Source: Reticulitermes speratus
Taxonomy: Eukaryota; Arthropoda; Insecta; Blattodea; Rhinotermitidae
Length of the DNA stretch: 64,000 nucleotides
Reading direction: 5' to 3'
Assembly (NCBI GenBank): GCA_021186555.1
Contig: JAJKFL010000026.1
Coordinates: forward strand, 5,783,209-5,847,208
Below the pieces are notes generated by a model, which searched no databases, had not been told where the DNA came from, and worked only from the letters and a program-made list of their open reading frames with translations. Each line of letters opens with the position of its first letter. Positions within the stretch are counted from its first letter, which is position 1. The position numbers and the translations under genes are program-made. Positions 1 through 11,620 of this stretch are shown here, in pieces.

Positions 1-1082
1 TTAATTTATAACTTTTAACAGGATGTAGGTACAGTACTACTACTCAAAACTGTTAATGTTAGCATAACAGAAATATTAAAAGCAAAAAAATGGTTCAACA
101 GCAATCTGAATTCCTTCAGTAACTATCATGTGTCATCAACACAATAATATAGGCCAACAGTCACAGGCACTAACATGAAAGAATTTTCTGTAAAATGCAC
201 CTATTTGTTTCTGTTATGTCAACAAGTCTAATACATATTTTTCTGTTTTAATACAATTACATTATTAATTGCAAAATCACTTTCACACAACTAATCTATG
301 CAAGCATAATATTCGTTTATAATTATATACAGAATATGTTTTAAGTTGCACATGACAATTACTTTTCAAAGTTAACAAACATATCAGCTATATGATTTAT
401 TTATTATGATATGTTTGCATTATTTTAAGCAACAACACACAGTATGCAGGCAATCAGGAGCACAGGACATCCAGCTGACTTACACATAACAACACAACTT
501 TGTGACTCTCAAAACTTTGCTGCAAGGGCATAATACTTTGTTCACTTAAACCGGGAATAACAAAGGAAACATTTTAAGTAAATTACCAGTATGTGGACAG
601 ATGAATGAAAACTGCCTGTACTGCAAACAGTAAACACACAGACCTAAAACGTGCTTTTCAAACTGTCTTGTAAGTTTTACTGGTAAAAACATGTGAGCTT
701 TTTCCAATAAGAATTGTTAGATATCCCTTGGGGAAAGTAACACTGCATTCTTGAAGAACCTATTGTGTCAACAAAAAGATTTAAAAAGCAGTTTTGTATT
801 TAAAGGCATATTTCTACACCAAAAAATGTACAAACATTTGACCTCAATTGGCTTCCCCTGGTCTATAAGGCCACATTTATTTAATGTAACATTTCAAGAG
901 TTAACAAAAACCTTTCAACAATCAAATATCGTTGACAAATCATTGGATATATTTTTATTTCAAATTTTACAGTGAACTGAGCAAAACACTCCATTAATTC
1001 ACGGTAGACAGAGCCTTTAGAATGTTAAATTTTATTTTTCCAAAGATTATGAATTTATGGTAAGGTATAAAACATTAAAGTT
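1..1082. other. AT-rich non-coding stretch
   Basis: No gene, long repeat or RNA seen; only short chance reading frames. Confidence 0.5.
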
Positions 1083-1308
1083 GTCTCAGTGCACACCATG
1101 AAGGCATATGGGGCAGTGGGTGTACAGCTCCACTCATTCTTGACCTCTGCACTAGATGGAGGTGAGTGGACAGCTTCATGCATCAGCCATTTGATCCCCA
1201 GGGAAAGAGCCCCTGTTACCCACTGAATAGGAGGCTAGGTGGACCTCACAGCCAATCTGGATGCTTTGAAGAATAGAAAATCTCTTGCCCTACTAAGAAT
1301 CAAATGAA
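1083..1308 (-). mobile_element. SINE family I copy, old
   Basis: Matches the body of the better copy at 29574-29855 (ccatgaaggc, tagatggaggtgagtgg, taggaggctaggtgg). The tRNA-like head is worn away. Confidence 0.6.
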
Positions 1309-4300
1309 TCCTCATGAATTCATGGTTTCTGTTATTATTTTGACTATCTCCTTAATTGTGAGAATTCTTCTGTTAGTGTCCATATTACAAAATTAAACTA
1401 ACAATCATAACATGACATAGATTTTTACAAACTGTTAATTTGACAATGCCTATTGTTAACAACTTTTCATAATGATATATGTATTTATACAACCATTCAT
1501 TAGAGGTTTCAGAAAACAATGCTAGGATTTAGATTAAAAGTTGGATTAGAGTACAGTATTTACACTGATTGATCAAGTTTTACTAAACATCACTTATTTT
1601 GTGTTTGCTCTAATATTTGTGAGCATACAATGGAGACAAAAACACCAAAACGTACCCCTCCTTGCCCCTTGCAGATTAATTCTATCCACAGAACTCTAAA
1701 CTACGTACCAAGCTGCTATCTGAACATATTCTTGACCTCTTCTGTCATACATGAAACTGTTGTGGCACAGTCACATGTCAGTAGGCCTACAGACAGAAAT
1801 AGCAACTGATTTTCTTCACGCTGTCAGTTACAGCACTATATTTTACAAAATGATAGTGCTGTATATAATCCACCTTGCTGTGAAAACTGACAATATTAAC
1901 TTGACATTACTCTGACTCTGTGGTTTGGTTCATAGAAGAGAAACAATGGTCTCACATTTTAAAATGTGTTCGTGTTTTTAACACATCCAAATCCTAAACT
2001 CTAGGGCTCTAGGAATGTAGCCAATATTAATTTAATAATTAATTGACAATACATTATCACACACTATGTATAGCAGAAAAACAATTTCATCAAAATTCAG
2101 TTTTAACAAATAGAAACAGAAATGATATTCAGTACACACAAAATATTTATTCAAACTATATTTAGAATATAGTATGTTATTATTGCCTGCGATAAGTCTG
2201 TTTTTTGAAAATTATGCTGTAAACACATGAACTGTATCCTCGTATGTGTCAAAGTTTATATGCTAAATATTCCAGCACAAGTTCATCTTGTAACTTTATG
2301 TAGCTTATGATGCAATCTTTACCTGACACTATGCTGATACGTACATGGAGAATTATAAAAACAAATGGAGTTAAACAAATCTTGACAAAATAATACCAAA
2401 AACGTGTATGAAACATATATCAGTTTAACATTTGGAAAATATATCAAGTTCTTGACTTCCAGACTTCATGAATTGTCCTTTAGAATGTAAACTGTATAAA
2501 GTTTCTCTCTTCATTTGTGTCATCTCTAAATACCAGATATTCTCACGACAATTCAAACATTCATTTTGGAACACCCACCTTTAAACAAATTGGTCAAATT
2601 CCTTGCTAAGACATTAATAAAAACAAGTTACAACAATAATAAATTTGTTACAAATTTTTATACTTATTTACATACTCTTCTTGGCCATAAAATTAAAAAT
2701 CAATACCACTTTACAATGCAGCTCTTTTTCAGAGGCAAAGCAAAAGTTGCACACGTGTCAGTAAATTGTTAAATAATGTTACATCAACCACTAAGATCGT
2801 ACGAGTATAGTATCAATGACAATGATCCCTGTGGGTGAAGAGAATAATGAAGAGAAAACCCTGAGAAATACGAAGTGCAACAGTGTACATAGAAATCAGC
2901 TGTACAGTGAAAGCAGTATCTAAAAAGACTCTATTTTATTCCTATTTTTTTATAAACTTTTCAATTATGTCAACTTATTTTTAGTTACACAAAATATTAT
3001 GGGGCCCAACATAAGTCTGATTTACACACATTCTTTGATTTCTCTGAGCATGGCCCTTGTGTTTAATGCTACTACAATTTATTTTTCAAGTTTAATTTCA
3101 TTTTATTACATTATGTTATGGGAATGACATACAAAATATGTGGACAGGAACAGCCTATACTATGTGCCTATATATTTTATCTGTTTACATGTACTTACTG
3201 GTCACTGTGAAAGTACAGTCACATTTGCTGAAACTGTACGTATGAAAATTTCTGAATGATGTATCTGACTGTTTTTGTAACACTAATGTGAGAGGCCTGT
3301 TGATGAAATTCCAAGTCTGGTCATTTCTTTCACATTATCATCCCTCACAACCTTTCTTCATCTCTTTTGTACCTCTCCCCTTTCCTTCCTAGCTCTGATA
3401 TGTGTTACGTTAAAATAGTTAATAAAGTTACACCTTTATACTCCAGGTGGCACAGTTATGAACACAGAGCTGCCACCTGTATCAGTCATGAAAACTACAG
3501 GTCTCCATAAGAACAGAATTAGAGCAGCATCACATTCATAGTCCATCACAAACCAACTCCTGTTACATATAGTTTTTGTAAGAAATTCTTCAAATCAATT
3601 CAAAGTAATGGGAATGAAATTGAAGATGTTGCATGTTGCAGCTTGGAAAACATTTTGCATAAAATTGGTGCTTAAAGAAGGCGCCTTCAAAATGAGTTAA
3701 AGAGTGTACGCACAGCATAATTATTACGGCACATTCACTCCTCTACAAAACCTAGCAGTAGCGGTACATGCAATGCACTGTTCACATTATGTTCAAATGC
3801 ATGACTGTTGCAAGGATGTAAAGAAAACACAAACTATCTGGAGCACCAGAATTAAATTTTTGGTACCCAAAAAAACAGTAACACAAATGGGACATCATTT
3901 ATTTTTTAAATCTGGAGTAAAGTTTGAAAATTCTTTGGTTTCACTTTTAAGCAGCAGAATATGACAGCAATAAAAATAGCTCACTTTTATATTGTCACCT
4001 GTACTTTACCAAACTGAAGTCTGGTGAGTAGAGATATGTCAGACTGTGTTAAAATTCCCATTTGATGCTTTAGGCATTATGTATTACAGACGTACAAAGT
4101 TACTGACACATGTGACATTCACTTACACATAAAGTATGAAACATATATATATATATATTTAAACACCGACATTGTCAGTACACACAGAAGTCACAGCCAT
4201 ATTGATATTCTTCCTGTCATATTCTAATGAAACCGTTATGTTAAAACTTCAAGGTCACATGACCATGCATTTCACACGTTCCTAACGAAGGCATACAGTG

Positions 4301-5225
4301 ACCATGTTAACTTCCAGCAGTTTACCACTAATTACTGTGCATGTATATTCTAAGTTGTATTGAATATAAATAATAAATTGAAAGCATATACGTTGGTTTG
4401 GTTTTCAAGGCAGTGAGTGTTCACATTGTAGTTTTCTGGGTTGTGACCGTGTAGGTACCTTGTAGGTGGGTACCGACGCTTTGACAGAAAACGGACACAG
4501 CCTCATTCTCTAAAATGGTCATATTCACTTACAAGATTATATGATGCTAGAGCATGAAGGCAACAATCCACAAAATTAAAACTAATATTACAATTCGAAG
4601 TATTCTAATTCCTCATACGAATTATGCAATCTGAAAAAAAAAAACAACTCCATGAATATATTTTCATAAATTTAAATTACAATTATGTGAAATTCCTTAA
4701 TTTGTTGATAGAGCTTACAGTTACGCCATCCACGCTACTGTACTAACACTATGTTACTCAAGCTATTAGAAGTACATCACTGATATGCATGCCTCTGAAA
4801 ATAAATTTGATATAGTAACTAAGCAATGCTGTAACAACTCAGTTACATCTTCACCCCACATGCAAGTCAGATGGCCATGTGCGAGTAAAGAAACATGACC
4901 ACCTCTGATGCAGAACAGACAGAATTAACAGTTTTAACAATGATATAACATTCACGTTACTGATTTAAGCACGTTATATCAGACTTAATTAACAAAGATG
5001 AAATACACATTGAGATGGCAGAAACATCTCTCAGCTACTGTTACTGATGTGGTGATGACACAATGTCATGGCAGGCCACTTTGCTGAGATTTCAGAGAAC
5101 CTGTCTCTTTCTGCAAGGTGCAATGATCAACAGCAAACCAGTACTGACTGTTCACTGTTCTGTGGCCTCAATCTACAAATATCTGCACCTGGCAGCAGTT
5201 CATTCACTTCACCTTGAAAACACAG
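1309..5225. other. AT-rich non-coding stretch
   Basis: No gene, RNA or dated repeat seen, apart from a short (AT)n run at 4144-4160. Confidence 0.45.
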
Positions 5226-5233
5226 GCAGCCTG

Positions 5234-5488
5234 TAATCTGTGGTCTTTTGGGTGATTACACGGCGTCGTGAGGTAATTATTTACCGACGTTTCGGGACAA
5301 CGTGTCGGCCCCATCTTCACGGGTCGAGATTCCACGAAGGAAAGCGTACCTTCGTGGAATCTCGACCCGTGAAGATGGGGCCGACACGTTGTCCCGAAAC
5401 GTCGGTAAATAATTACCACACGACGCCGTGTAATCACCCAAAAGACCACAGATTACATCAACATCGCGGCGGAAGCCTGAAATCAAGG
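5234..5488. mobile_element. Palindromic element, ACGTC-type ribozyme family
   Basis: Near-perfect inverted repeat 5234-5455 with an 8-nt loop at about 5344, then a non-palindromic tail (cgcggcggaagcctgaaatc) shared with 42.7 kb and 51.05 kb. Both arms keep CGAAACGTCGGT and part of the stem, but the CUGANGA box has changed. Confidence 0.8.
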
Positions 5489-6024
5489 ACAGGCAGCCTG
5501 GTTCTCTGCAATACTGGCATACCAGCCGCAACAATACAATGGCATCACCCATGAACAAAGACAAGAGTATGTGTTGGAAGTTGCTGGTCATATTGATAGG
5601 CCACTAATAACGTTTGGTCTATGCTGGAATATAGTTTAGAGCAATTATTTTCTATATCTTCTGTTTACTTAATTATTAATGGTAAATGAAAATAGATTAC
5701 AAATTAAACTTCAAACTGCTAGATAATTTTATGACTTCATTAAAATTTTACTAGTGTGATACCAAAGACGTTTTGGGAGAAGGTAGACCACCAGCAGTGT
5801 AGCTAACTTGGATATTTAGAGTTATGGTGATGCTAGATTATAGATGCTGAAAGGGATCTATTATAATTGGTGTTTGATTTTGAATGGTGCTACAGCTGTA
5901 CTGGTTATACAAAATGAAACCAGATTTAAAGATAACTATGAATGGCGAAGATGTATACACTGAAGGAATGTACCACAACTGAAGATATATGTAAGGTTTT
6001 TATTTCTAACAATACTCTAACTAC

Positions 6025-6069
6025 ACTCCTACATGTTTCGACTGACTATTTCAGCCATCGTCAGGGAGT
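6025..6069 (-). ncRNA. Hammerhead ribozyme motif (left arm)
   Basis: ACTCC, CTGACGA, stem II, GAAA, self-complementary ACATGT, cleavage-site A, GGAGT. Stem I has 5 pairs. All core residues except the free position 7 match the consensus. Confidence 0.75.
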
Positions 6070-6433
6070 CAACGTACATAGACATTTGCAGTGTATATCG
6101 TGTATCTGAATGGTAAATGTTGTAGTCACTGATTTTACAGTTTAAAATACATATGTTAAAATGCAGTATGCTATTACATAAAATCTGTCTCTCAACCAAT
6201 TCCAGGTTTTGTAGGATGGAGACCCCTGGCTGTAGTACAGAGATATTATGTAAGAAGTAAACAATCGGGTACTACAGCCAGGGCTCTCCACCCCACAAAC
6301 CCTGGAATTGGTTGAGAGACAGATTTTATGTAATAACATACTGCATTTTAACATATGTATTTTAAACTGTAAAATAAGTGACTACATTTACCATTCAGAT
6401 ACAGATATACGCTGCAAATGTCTACGTACATTG

Positions 6434-6478
6434 ACTCCCTGACGATGGCTGAAATAGTCAGCCGAAACATGTAGGAGT
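6434..6478 (+). ncRNA. Hammerhead ribozyme motif (right arm)
   Basis: ACTCC (6434-6438), CTGACGA (6439-6445), stem II GGCTGA/TCAGCC (6 pairs), GAA plus ACATGT, A17 at 6473, GGAGT (6474-6478). Type I layout with open stem I. Confidence 0.78.
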
Positions 6479-6715
6479 GTAAAAATAAATTTATTGTACA
6501 GTAGTTGGAAATAAAAACCTTACATATATAAAACAACTGCACGGAACATGTATAATATTAAGTGTAACTGAAGATATTATCTTGTAATTTATTGCAATGA
6601 CTAATGTTCTTATCTGCTTGACATAAATAAATTTTTGAATTCTACCACCAGATGATCAATCCTATAATGACAATAATGATTATGATGACAATTTAAAAGG
6701 TATTTTGAACTGTGA

Positions 6716-6775
6716 CTGAACAAACTCCATGCAGCAGAGTCCTTGATAAGTTGATGGTATCTCAGCCAGTATTTA
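6716..6775 (-). mobile_element. LINE 3'-end fragment, weak
   Basis: The text actccatgcagcagagtcc resembles the ends at 59.8 and 62.7 kb. Very short and diverged. Confidence 0.35.
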
Positions 6776-6779
6776 CAAA

Positions 6780-7488
6780 AACAAAATACAAGAATCTGTT
6801 GATCTAAGAACATTCCTGGACATTGAAGATTCAGAACCAAGTTGACGTGACAAACCCAAAAATGTTCAAGTGACAAATGGACACATGAGAGTTTTCCAAC
6901 AAGAGGTGTTTATTTAAAAAGCAAACGTTTGTATGCCCTAAACAAATGCTTCAGAAAGCACACTTCTAAAATTCCTGAGATCATGTTCTGATTTGCAAGT
7001 GCTGTATCACATTTCTGTCAATTTCCTTTCCTTCCAATAAATGATGAAAATGAAAATAATTTCTATGAAATTAATATAAATTTTTGGTGTTTCAGTCTGT
7101 AGTAATTGTCCTGTAACGTGTCTACATACATTACAATTACTGGTAGTTATAAAAATTCTGAGTAAAGTTTTATCCTGAATCTGGGGTTAAGTTTAATCTC
7201 TTAAGCAAGAATATAACAAAAGTGTGAAAACTGAGTACAGAGTTGACCCTTAATTTCAGGACAAATGAACTGTGGTAAAGTACACCATTGCCTTATTTTA
7301 TGCCCTAGTTGTATTCCTGAAAAAGTGGGCATAAATCAGAAATAATATTCCCATTAAAAACAGATTTAAGTAAATGGAAATAAACAAGCCAAACAGTGGT
7401 AAACCAAAAATGAGGACATAAATTAAAGAAATGATGTAAATTGGTAACGGGCGTGCAAAACAAATGGACATAAAAACATGGCCTTGGT
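6780..7488. other. Non-coding stretch
   Basis: Nothing recognisable. Confidence 0.4.
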
Positions 7489-7542
7489 GTAAGCTTCAAT
7501 TCTTTAACCAACGAATCCACCTTTTATTTTCTCACTTCTATC

Positions 7543-7586
7543 CACCCTACATATGTTTCGACCGTATTTTGGTCATCATCAGGGTA
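7543..7586 (-). ncRNA. Hammerhead ribozyme motif
   Basis: CTGATGA, stem II GACC/GGTC, GAAA, self-complementary ACATATGT, A17. Core intact; stem I reduced to 2 pairs. Confidence 0.68.
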
Positions 7587-7781
7587 AACCGATATAGTCA
7601 CTTCACTGTTCACTCATTCATTAGGTATTAACGTAGAACATTGTGCTGTTTACAATAATTGGCAGTCACCAATAGCTAAAAACACAATCACAGTTTCTTT
7701 ATTATCAATTATTGTAAACAGCATAATGTTCTACGTTAATACCTAATGAATGGGTGAACAGTGAAGTGACTATATCGGTAT

Positions 7782-7824
7782 ACCCCTGATGATGACCAAA
7801 ATATGGTCGAAACATATTTAGGGT
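7782..7824 (+). ncRNA. Hammerhead ribozyme motif, stem III worn
   Basis: Stem I ACCC/GGGT (4 pairs), CTGATGA at 7786-7792, stem II GACC/GGTC, GAAA; stem III reads ACATATTT and is no longer self-complementary. Confidence 0.62.
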
Positions 7825-8215
7825 GGATAGAAGTGAGAAAATAAAAGGTGCCTTCGTTGGTTAAAGAATTGAAGCTTACAGCTAAGATGCACGGTGAACA
7901 TAACACAAAAAAATGGCCTTGGTGTGTATCGTTTTAACTAAGTGTACTTACACCTTTCTCATTTTTGGCCAATGGATACAACTCTGTACCTGTATTTATC
8001 CTCTCGTAAGGACAGTAATAAAACACAGACATTCACATGGAGCTGTAACCCATTCAGTAACACTAACTTGGCCACAGCCTAGAGAACCAATTAACTATGG
8101 TTCAATTCCTATTAGGGACAAGATGAGCATTTACACTGGCTCTCGGGTTTATCCAGGCTCCTGTCTGCAGGGTACCAGCAGGGTGGCAAAGCAGAGGAGT
8201 CATGAAGCTGACCAC

Positions 8216-8338
8216 TTGCTTCCGTGTATTGCAAAGGTTAACAATGTGTGGAGTTATACTTCCACCTGCTCACCCTGCCAATATGCCTTCATAGCATGGT
8301 GCTTAATTAAGGCCAGGAACAACTTTACCTTTGCTTTT
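8216..8338 (+). mobile_element. SINE family I fragment
   Basis: Reverse complement of the family I 3' part (atatgccttcatagca, aactttaccttt). Confidence 0.5.
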
Positions 8339-8379
8339 AATATGTGGAGACAAGTGGACAGCTTCACTCTACAGTGGGG

Positions 8380-8460
8380 TGTGCAATGGCTCAGCAGGCT
8401 AGTGGCTGCGTTCAATCCCAGGCCTGTCCTTGTCACAAGCTGGCACTAGGACAGGTTTTT
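8380..8460 (+). mobile_element. SINE family V head
   Basis: gcaatggctcagcaggctag, then ttcaatcccaggcctgtcc and ggcactaggacaggtttt; same layout as the copy at 44450-44640. It opens the VNTR that follows. Confidence 0.6.
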
Positions 8461-9552
8461 TCTCCCAGTACTTCAGTTTTCCCATGTCAGTATCATTCCA
8501 CCAATGCTCCATACTCATTCATCCATCTAACACCAACGCTGTATAATGTTTTTCTCCCAGTACTTAAGTTTTCCCCTGTCAGTGTCATTCCACCAATGCT
8601 CCATGCTCATTCATTCATCTACCACCGACGCTGTGTAATGTTTTTCTCCCAGTACTTCAGTTTTCCCCTGTCAGTATCATTCCACCAATGCTCCATGCTC
8701 ATTCATTCATCTACCACCGACGCTGTGTAATGTTTTTCTCCCAGTACTTCAGTTTTCCCCTGTCAGTATCATTCCACCAATGCTCCATGCTCATTCATTC
8801 ATCTACCACCGACGCTGTGTAATGTTTTTCTCCCAGTACTTCAGTTTTCCCCTGTCAATATCATTCCACCAATGCTCCATACTCATTCATTCATCTACCA
8901 CCAACGCTGTATAATGTTTCTCTCCCAGTACTTCAGTTTTCCCCTGTCAGTGTCATTCCATCAATGCTCCATACTCATTCATCTACCACTGACGCTGTAT
9001 AATGTTTCTCTCCCAGTACTTCAGTTTTCCCCTGTCAGTATCATTCCACCAATGTTCCATACTCATTCATTCATCTACCAACCATGCTGTATAATGTTTT
9101 TCTCCCAGTACTTCAGTTTCCCCCTGTCAGTATCATTCCACCAACGCTCCATACTCATTCATACATCTACCACCGACGCTGTATAATGTTTCTCTCCCAG
9201 TACTTCAGTTTCCCCTGTCAGTATCACTCCACCAATGCTCCATACTCATTCATACATCTACCACCAACGCTGTATTATGTTTCTCTCCCAGTACTTCAGT
9301 TTTCCCCTTTCAGTATCATTCCACCAATGCTCCATACTCATTCATACATCTACCACCAACGCTGTATAATGTTTCTCTCCCAGTACTTCAGTTTTCCCCT
9401 GTCAGTATCATTCCACCAATGCTCCATACTCATTCATTCATCTACCACCAATACTGCATAATGTTTTTTTCCCAGTACTTTAGTTTCTCCTGTCAGTATC
9501 AGTCCGCCAATGCTCCAGACTTATTCATTCATCTACCATTGATGCTATGTAA
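8455..9552 (+). repeat. 92-bp VNTR grown from a SINE tail, about 12 copies
   Basis: Unit runs from tttttctcccagtacttcag to ccaccgacgctgtgtaatg. The first unit is the natural 3' part of the SINE just before it. Copies differ by a few substitutions and single-base indels. Confidence 0.9.
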
Positions 9553-9995
9553 TTGTAGCAATTGACAGCATCATTAAATAACAGGCTTAAAAAACTTCAT
9601 GCTTTTCAGAATGATCCCCCATTTATGGCTGAACAGGAGGCTCAGCAGAACTCCGAGAGGCCTGGACCTGATAAGAAGAAAAATCCTTCTCCCTGTGAAG
9701 TCCTGGCCATTCATCTCACAGCCTATCACTTTACTATGTGTGCTATTATGACTATGATGACATTCCAATATTTCCCACCACCGATGAAGTGTTGACATTT
9801 AATTAAAACTGAAAAAGCCAATTATCTAATTGGTTTAAAGTTCTACAAATATTTTTTTTTATACAAAGAATGTATATACATCAACCTAACTTATTTTCAT
9901 AACATACAGTTACTGGTTCAGTTTGGGGCTTTGATTTAGGACTTACAAAACGGAAATGTTCCTAAACTGCTGTTTATTAAAATGAATAGTGCAAC
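9553..9995. other. Non-coding stretch
   Basis: No supported feature. Confidence 0.4.
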
Positions 9996-10175
9996 TCACT
10001 AACCAACAAACTCCGTCGAGTAGAGTCCTTCTTGAGAAGCTAACAGGTCTTCAGCCAATCAAGAAATCCCTGCCATTTTATGGAACCTGAAGGTTCATTA
10101 CCGCATTCACAGTAGACCACCACCTGTCTCTATCCTCGGCCATATAAATCCAGTTCATTCCCCCTCACCACTGAA
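9996..10175 (-). mobile_element. LINE 3' end
   Basis: Shares gtccttcttgagaagctaac, gaaggttcattaccgcattc and ccacctgtctctatcctc with the better copy at 59750-60125. Confidence 0.65.
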
Positions 10176-10579
10176 TAGTGCAACACATTTTCTAATAATT
10201 CAGCCAACTTTAGAAGTGGGACACCTCCCAAAAGAAAAACAAATCAGGCAAATCATTAACCTTTTAAAGCCTAATCATAATTACACTTGTCATCTCCTGT
10301 AACAATTGAAAATTCTGCATTTTGAAACACAGCAGATATTTATATGTTCTATACAATTCTGCCAATAAACAGTGATTATTTCCCTACACATCATTTACTG
10401 ATTGGTTTTTCTAACAGACACAGACTGTGTTGTCTGAGAGAGAGGAAATCAAGTTTCATATAGGCCTATAACTGAGATTAATGTTGTCTTCAAAGGAATT
10501 CAAAACACACTGCTTTCTTATTTGGAAATCAAAATGTTGCTTATTTGGCACCTAAACAATTCCTTTCAATTCTGTATGG

Positions 10580-10872
10580 TAAAGGTAAAAGGCAAAGTTG
10601 TCCCTGTACATGCCATGAAGGTGTATAGAAGAGTGGAGGTACAGCTCCATTCATTTCTAACCTTGGCACTAGATGGAGGTAAGTGGTCAGCTACATGCTC
10701 CAGCTGCTTCACCCCTAGTACCCATTCAAAATGGGCTGGGTGGGCCACAGAGCTGGTCCAGATGATTTGCAGAAAGGAAAAATCTTTTGCCCCTGCTGGG
10801 AATCAAAACACGATTCCTTGGTTCTCCAGTTTGTAGCCTAGTCACTATACCAACTATGCTATCCTGGTTCCT
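10580..10872 (-). mobile_element. SINE family I copy, nearly full length
   Basis: From aaaggtaaaaggcaaagttg to a tRNA-like head on the minus strand (gatagcatagttggtatag). Worn by about a quarter of positions against the 29.6 kb copy. Confidence 0.72.
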
Positions 10873-11459
10873 AAACTATGTACAAAATGTATTCTATACT
10901 AATAAACGTTCATGAAATTTTACAGACTTGGATAACAATCAGTTTCATGATGCATAAACTTGTAGCGACTCATTATATCAGGAAAATAGTACCAATACCT
11001 TGGAATGTTACAAACGTGTATCACTTTCCAGTACCAAATTCACCTTTCTGCTTCATCATGTAAAATTCTACTTAATGTAACAAGAGTCCACACAAAATTT
11101 ACAAGTGCAGCTGACAAATACAAACACAGGTGTAACTTCAAATGGTGGAGAAATGTTCAAACTATTACACTGAAGTCAGACCAGCATTACAAAAGACGTG
11201 CTTTATGAAAACTACATCTGCACTGCCATCTGGTAACAAGTTGTGTCTGTATCAGGGTCGCAGACATCGTGGACTTGTGTATAACATATATCTGCAATTA
11301 TTTAGTTAATGACCATTTCAAAGATCTACAGTGCTTGGAAAATGGTGGAAATTCTTTCATCTCATTATAGCGATTTACATAAAAGCATATTTTTTCGTCC
11401 AAACACTATAAATGAAATATAAGGACAAGGTGCAAACATGTTATACTCGTGGGTTATGA

Positions 11460-11620
11460 TCATGGAACACTTTCTCCATACAGGAACTGACAAATTCTTG
11501 TCTTCAAGTTGGTGTTTGAGATGAGCTGTGTGTCTGTAAGTTGTGTGTTGGTCATTGGACTTGAGAATTTGCCACTCAGAAACCATTCGTTGATTGCTGC
11601 ACGTTCATATGTAAAGCCAT
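11460..11620 (-). CDS. WDSUB1: WDSUB1-like coding exon 17 (U-box end, stop)
   Basis: Reads DGFTYERAAINEWFLSGKFS, SPMTNTQLTDTQLISNTNLK and TRICQFLYGESVP, then TGA. It matches human DGYSYEKEAMENW and SPMTNLVL. I could not fix a poly(A) signal downstream. Confidence 0.9.

Larger units (their letters stand above)
5985..6530. mobile_element. Long palindromic element with a hammerhead in each arm
   Basis: Arms of about 250 bp, complementary almost throughout, centre near 6245. Non-coding. Each arm carries a complete hammerhead motif, reading inwards to outwards. Confidence 0.9.
7489..7879. mobile_element. Palindromic element with hammerheads in both arms
   Basis: Inverted repeat starting gtaagcttcaattctttaac and ending with its complement, centre near 7685. 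No coding capacity. Confidence 0.88.

Noticed and set aside
5204-5591. Overlapping frames on both strands with an IYRRFGTT-type peptide
   Set aside because: They come from the palindromic element; the same peptide appears on both strands because the arms are complementary.
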